Below, in pieces: positions 62,564-64,000 of a stretch of DNA of 64,000 nt (position 1 is its first letter; every line of letters begins with the position of its first letter). Location: the NCBI GenBank assembly GCA_011390805.1, contig JAABRT010000012.1:1-64000 (forward strand). The letters run 5' to 3'. The notes beneath the pieces are model-generated. The model saw only the letters and a list, made by a program, of their open reading frames with translations, made no database searches and had not been told where the DNA came from. The DNA is from Gemmatimonas sp. (GTDB lineage Bacteria > Gemmatimonadota > Gemmatimonadetes > Gemmatimonadales > Gemmatimonadaceae). A program made the translations under genes and the position numbers.

Positions 62564-63760
62564 ATGTCCCGCTCACACGCATTCATCACTCACATGATCT
62601 TTCATGACGCGCCCGTGTTCCCACGCGGCTTTCGTTGCGCCAGCCGAAATGTGGGGCTCAAGCCCAGTGCAAAGGATCTGACGCTGTTTGTCAGTGATGT
62701 GGACGCCGCAGCTGCTGCGGTGTTCACGCGCAATCACTTTCCCGGTGCACCGATTATTCTGGGACGTGAGACCATTCGCGCGGGGCGACTGCGGGCCATC
62801 ATTGCCAACAGCAAGGTGAGTAACGTGGCCACCGGCGCCATCGGTGTGGAGCACGCGCGCCGCATGGCACAAGCGGCTGCCACCGAAATCGGCAGTGCCC
62901 CCGACGCAGTACTGGTGAGTTCCACCGGAGTGATTGGCGTACCGCTGCCCATCAAGATGATTGAAGCGGGCATTCCCGGCATGAGCGCGGAGTTGCAGCT
63001 CAACCCGCTCATTGGCGCGGAAGGCATCATGACCACCGATTCGCACCCCAAAGCGCTCTCCACCTCGGTGGAAGGCGCCACGATCACATGGGTCGCCAAA
63101 GGATCGGGAATGATTGAACCCAACATGGCCACCATGCTGGTGTACATCTTTACCGATGCAGCGTTCGACGCCACCACACTTGATCGCATGCTGCGGGATG
63201 CGGTGGCGGAGTCGTTCAACATGCTGTCGGTAGACAGCGATACCAGCACATCGGACACCTGTGTGCTCATGGCCAACGGTCACGTCGGCGCCGTGCCGGA
63301 AGATGCCTTTCGTGAGGCACTGCTCGCCGGCTGCGTGCGCATGACGGAAATCCTGGCGCGCGACGGTGAGGGGGCCAAACATCTGTTGCGCGTGCATATC
63401 CGCGGCGCCGCAACAACGGCCGATGCGCGTACCGTGGCCAAGAGTGTAGTCAACTCGCCGCTTGTCAAAACCATGGTGCACGGCGCCGATCCCAACGTAG
63501 GCCGGTTGCTCATGGCCGTTGGCAAGTGCTTTGACTGCGACATCCGTCCGGAGTTGACCGATGCCTGGATTAATGGCTTCCCCGTGGTACGCGGCGGATT
63601 GCGACTTCCGTTTGACGACGGCACGGTGCGCGCCGCGCTCACGCGCGATCTGGTGGAGCTCGAAGTGGATCTCGGACTTGGCGCCGGCCGCGCGACAGCG
63701 TTCGGCTGCGACCTGTCACGCGAATACATCGACGAGAACGCGGCGTACTACTCAACCTGA
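62564..63760 (+). CDS. argJ: Bifunctional ornithine acetyltransferase / N-acetylglutamate synthase ArgJ
   Basis: 398 aa. The self-cleavage motif is in IEPNMATMLVYIF, where Thr190 is the nucleophile. Other conserved parts are DLTLFVSDVDAAAAAVFTRN, ANSKVSNVATG, VLVSSTGVIGVPLPI, and the C-terminal NPNVGRLLM-type segment (HGADPNVGRLLMAVGK). It transfers acetyl groups from N-acetylornithine to glutamate in arginine synthesis and may make acetylglutamate from acetyl-CoA. A later ATG at 62594 could also serve as start. No other arg gene is near. Confidence 0.95.
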   Translation: MSRSHAFITHMIFHDAPVFPRGFRCASRNVGLKPSAKDLTLFVSDVDAAAAAVFTRNHFPGAPIILGRETIRAGRLRAIIANSKVSNVATGAIGVEHARRMAQAAATEIGSAPDAVLVSSTGVIGVPLPIKMIEAGIPGMSAELQLNPLIGAEGIMTTDSHPKALSTSVEGATITWVAKGSGMIEPNMATMLVYIFTDAAFDATTLDRMLRDAVAESFNMLSVDSDTSTSDTCVLMANGHVGAVPEDAFREALLAGCVRMTEILARDGEGAKHLLRVHIRGAATTADARTVAKSVVNSPLVKTMVHGADPNVGRLLMAVGKCFDCDIRPELTDAWINGFPVVRGGLRLPFDDGTVRAALTRDLVELEVDLGLGAGRATAFGCDLSREYIDENAAYYST

Positions 63761-63781
63761 TGATGGACGCGCTTTAGCGGG

Positions 63782-64000
63782 TCAGCGGCTCAGTACCCTG
63801 GCCGCCGCTTCCGCCGCTTGCACGCCGTGCCACTGCGCTTCTTCAAAGAGTGACAGCCCACTCATGTCCGCGTGTGCCACAAACACACGTGGTGCCGGTG
63901 TCCAGGCAGCCAGCGTCTGGTTGCGTGTAATCAGCCCGGGAGTGGGACGCGCCATCGCGTGCCCCCACCGCTTCACATCAATGCGTGTGACGCAGTCGGC
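63782..64000 (-). CDS. FAD-dependent amine oxidase-type protein, C-terminal fragment
   Basis: The last 72 codons, open to the window edge. The sequence contains KRWGHAMARPTPGLI and FVAHADMSGLSLFEEAQWHG followed by VQAAEAAARVL, the usual ending of flavin amine oxidase/desaturase-like enzymes (the RWxxAxPxP and HxDxSGxSxFEEA signatures). The FAD-binding N-terminus is outside the window. Convergent with argJ, with 21 bases between the stops. Confidence 0.7.
   Translation of the reverse strand, partial: ADCVTRIDVKRWGHAMARPTPGLITRNQTLAAWTPAPRVFVAHADMSGLSLFEEAQWHGVQAAEAAARVLSR

Noticed and set aside
1-64000. tRNA, rRNA or CRISPR array
   Set aside because: I scanned for cloverleaf-like or repeated 25-40 base units with unique spacers and saw none; the only regular repeats are the 39-bp units in the DUF429 gene.

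Overview
The window is high-GC DNA (about 62-65 percent by eye) from a Gram-negative, rod-and-pilus type bacterium with an outer membrane. It carries a type IV pilus secretin, TolC/HlyD export, TonB-dependent and DUF481 outer-membrane proteins, many lipoproteins with lipoboxes, and numerous two-component kinases. Gene content, the style of the outer-membrane proteins and the lone PEP-CTERM protein fit Gemmatimonadota best. That placement is an inference, because no rRNA or tRNA gene lies in the window.

Layout. (1) 1-540, minus: the 5' part of a group II intron of the IIC kind, including the first codons of its reverse transcriptase. It sits directly after the terminator hairpin of the pilus operon. 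(2) 631-16266, minus: a type IV pilus block. In transcription order it holds pilS-pilR (sensor and sigma-54 activator), a terminator, pilA behind a good -24/-12 promoter, a terminator, an orphan kinase, three minor pilin-like genes, pilM-N-O-P-Q, and a large propeller lipoprotein. (3) 16472-19162, plus: a CNNM/CorC-type membrane protein, an exported methyltransferase-like lipoprotein and ArfB. (4) 19261-28805, minus: an outer-membrane barrel, a TolC-HlyD-ABC export operon whose ABC ATPase has altered catalytic motifs, and three lipoprotein genes resembling the LpoB/COG3014 cluster.

(5) 29076-33025, plus: CPXCG protein, CHAD-CYTH fusion, degenerate EAL plus HDOD protein, an acidic small protein and an HslR-like S4 protein, packed with overlaps. 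(6) 33066-40124: an esterase-RidA pair, a D-threonine-aldolase-type PLP enzyme, a DUF429 protein with an in-frame 39-bp tandem repeat, a Y-family polymerase that seems to start at CTG, a small membrane protein and a PAS-GAF kinase. (7) 40206-51591: a P1B-type metal ATPase with a TPC motif, a PEP-CTERM protein on a lower-GC patch, a diguanylate cyclase, an acyl-CoA dehydrogenase, SppA, an unknown exported protein and a TonB-dependent receptor. (8) 51759-64000: a small anchored protein, an aquaglyceroporin, a sulfur operon (TSUP transporter, persulfide-dioxygenase/rhodanese, ArsR regulator), a winged-helix protein, two kinases that overlap tail to tail, tandem DUF481 barrels, argJ and the end of a flavin oxidoreductase.

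How it works together. The pilus block is a self-contained regulatory unit: PilS senses, PilR activates sigma-54, and pilA carries the matching promoter. A 32-bp element shared by pilA and the minor-pilin operon may co-regulate them. The assembly ATPases, platform protein and prepilin peptidase must lie elsewhere. I did not see a clearly new defence or mobile system. The items most worth follow-up are the IIC intron at the pilus terminator, the shared pilin-promoter element, the altered ABC exporter and the propeller lipoprotein in the pil operon.
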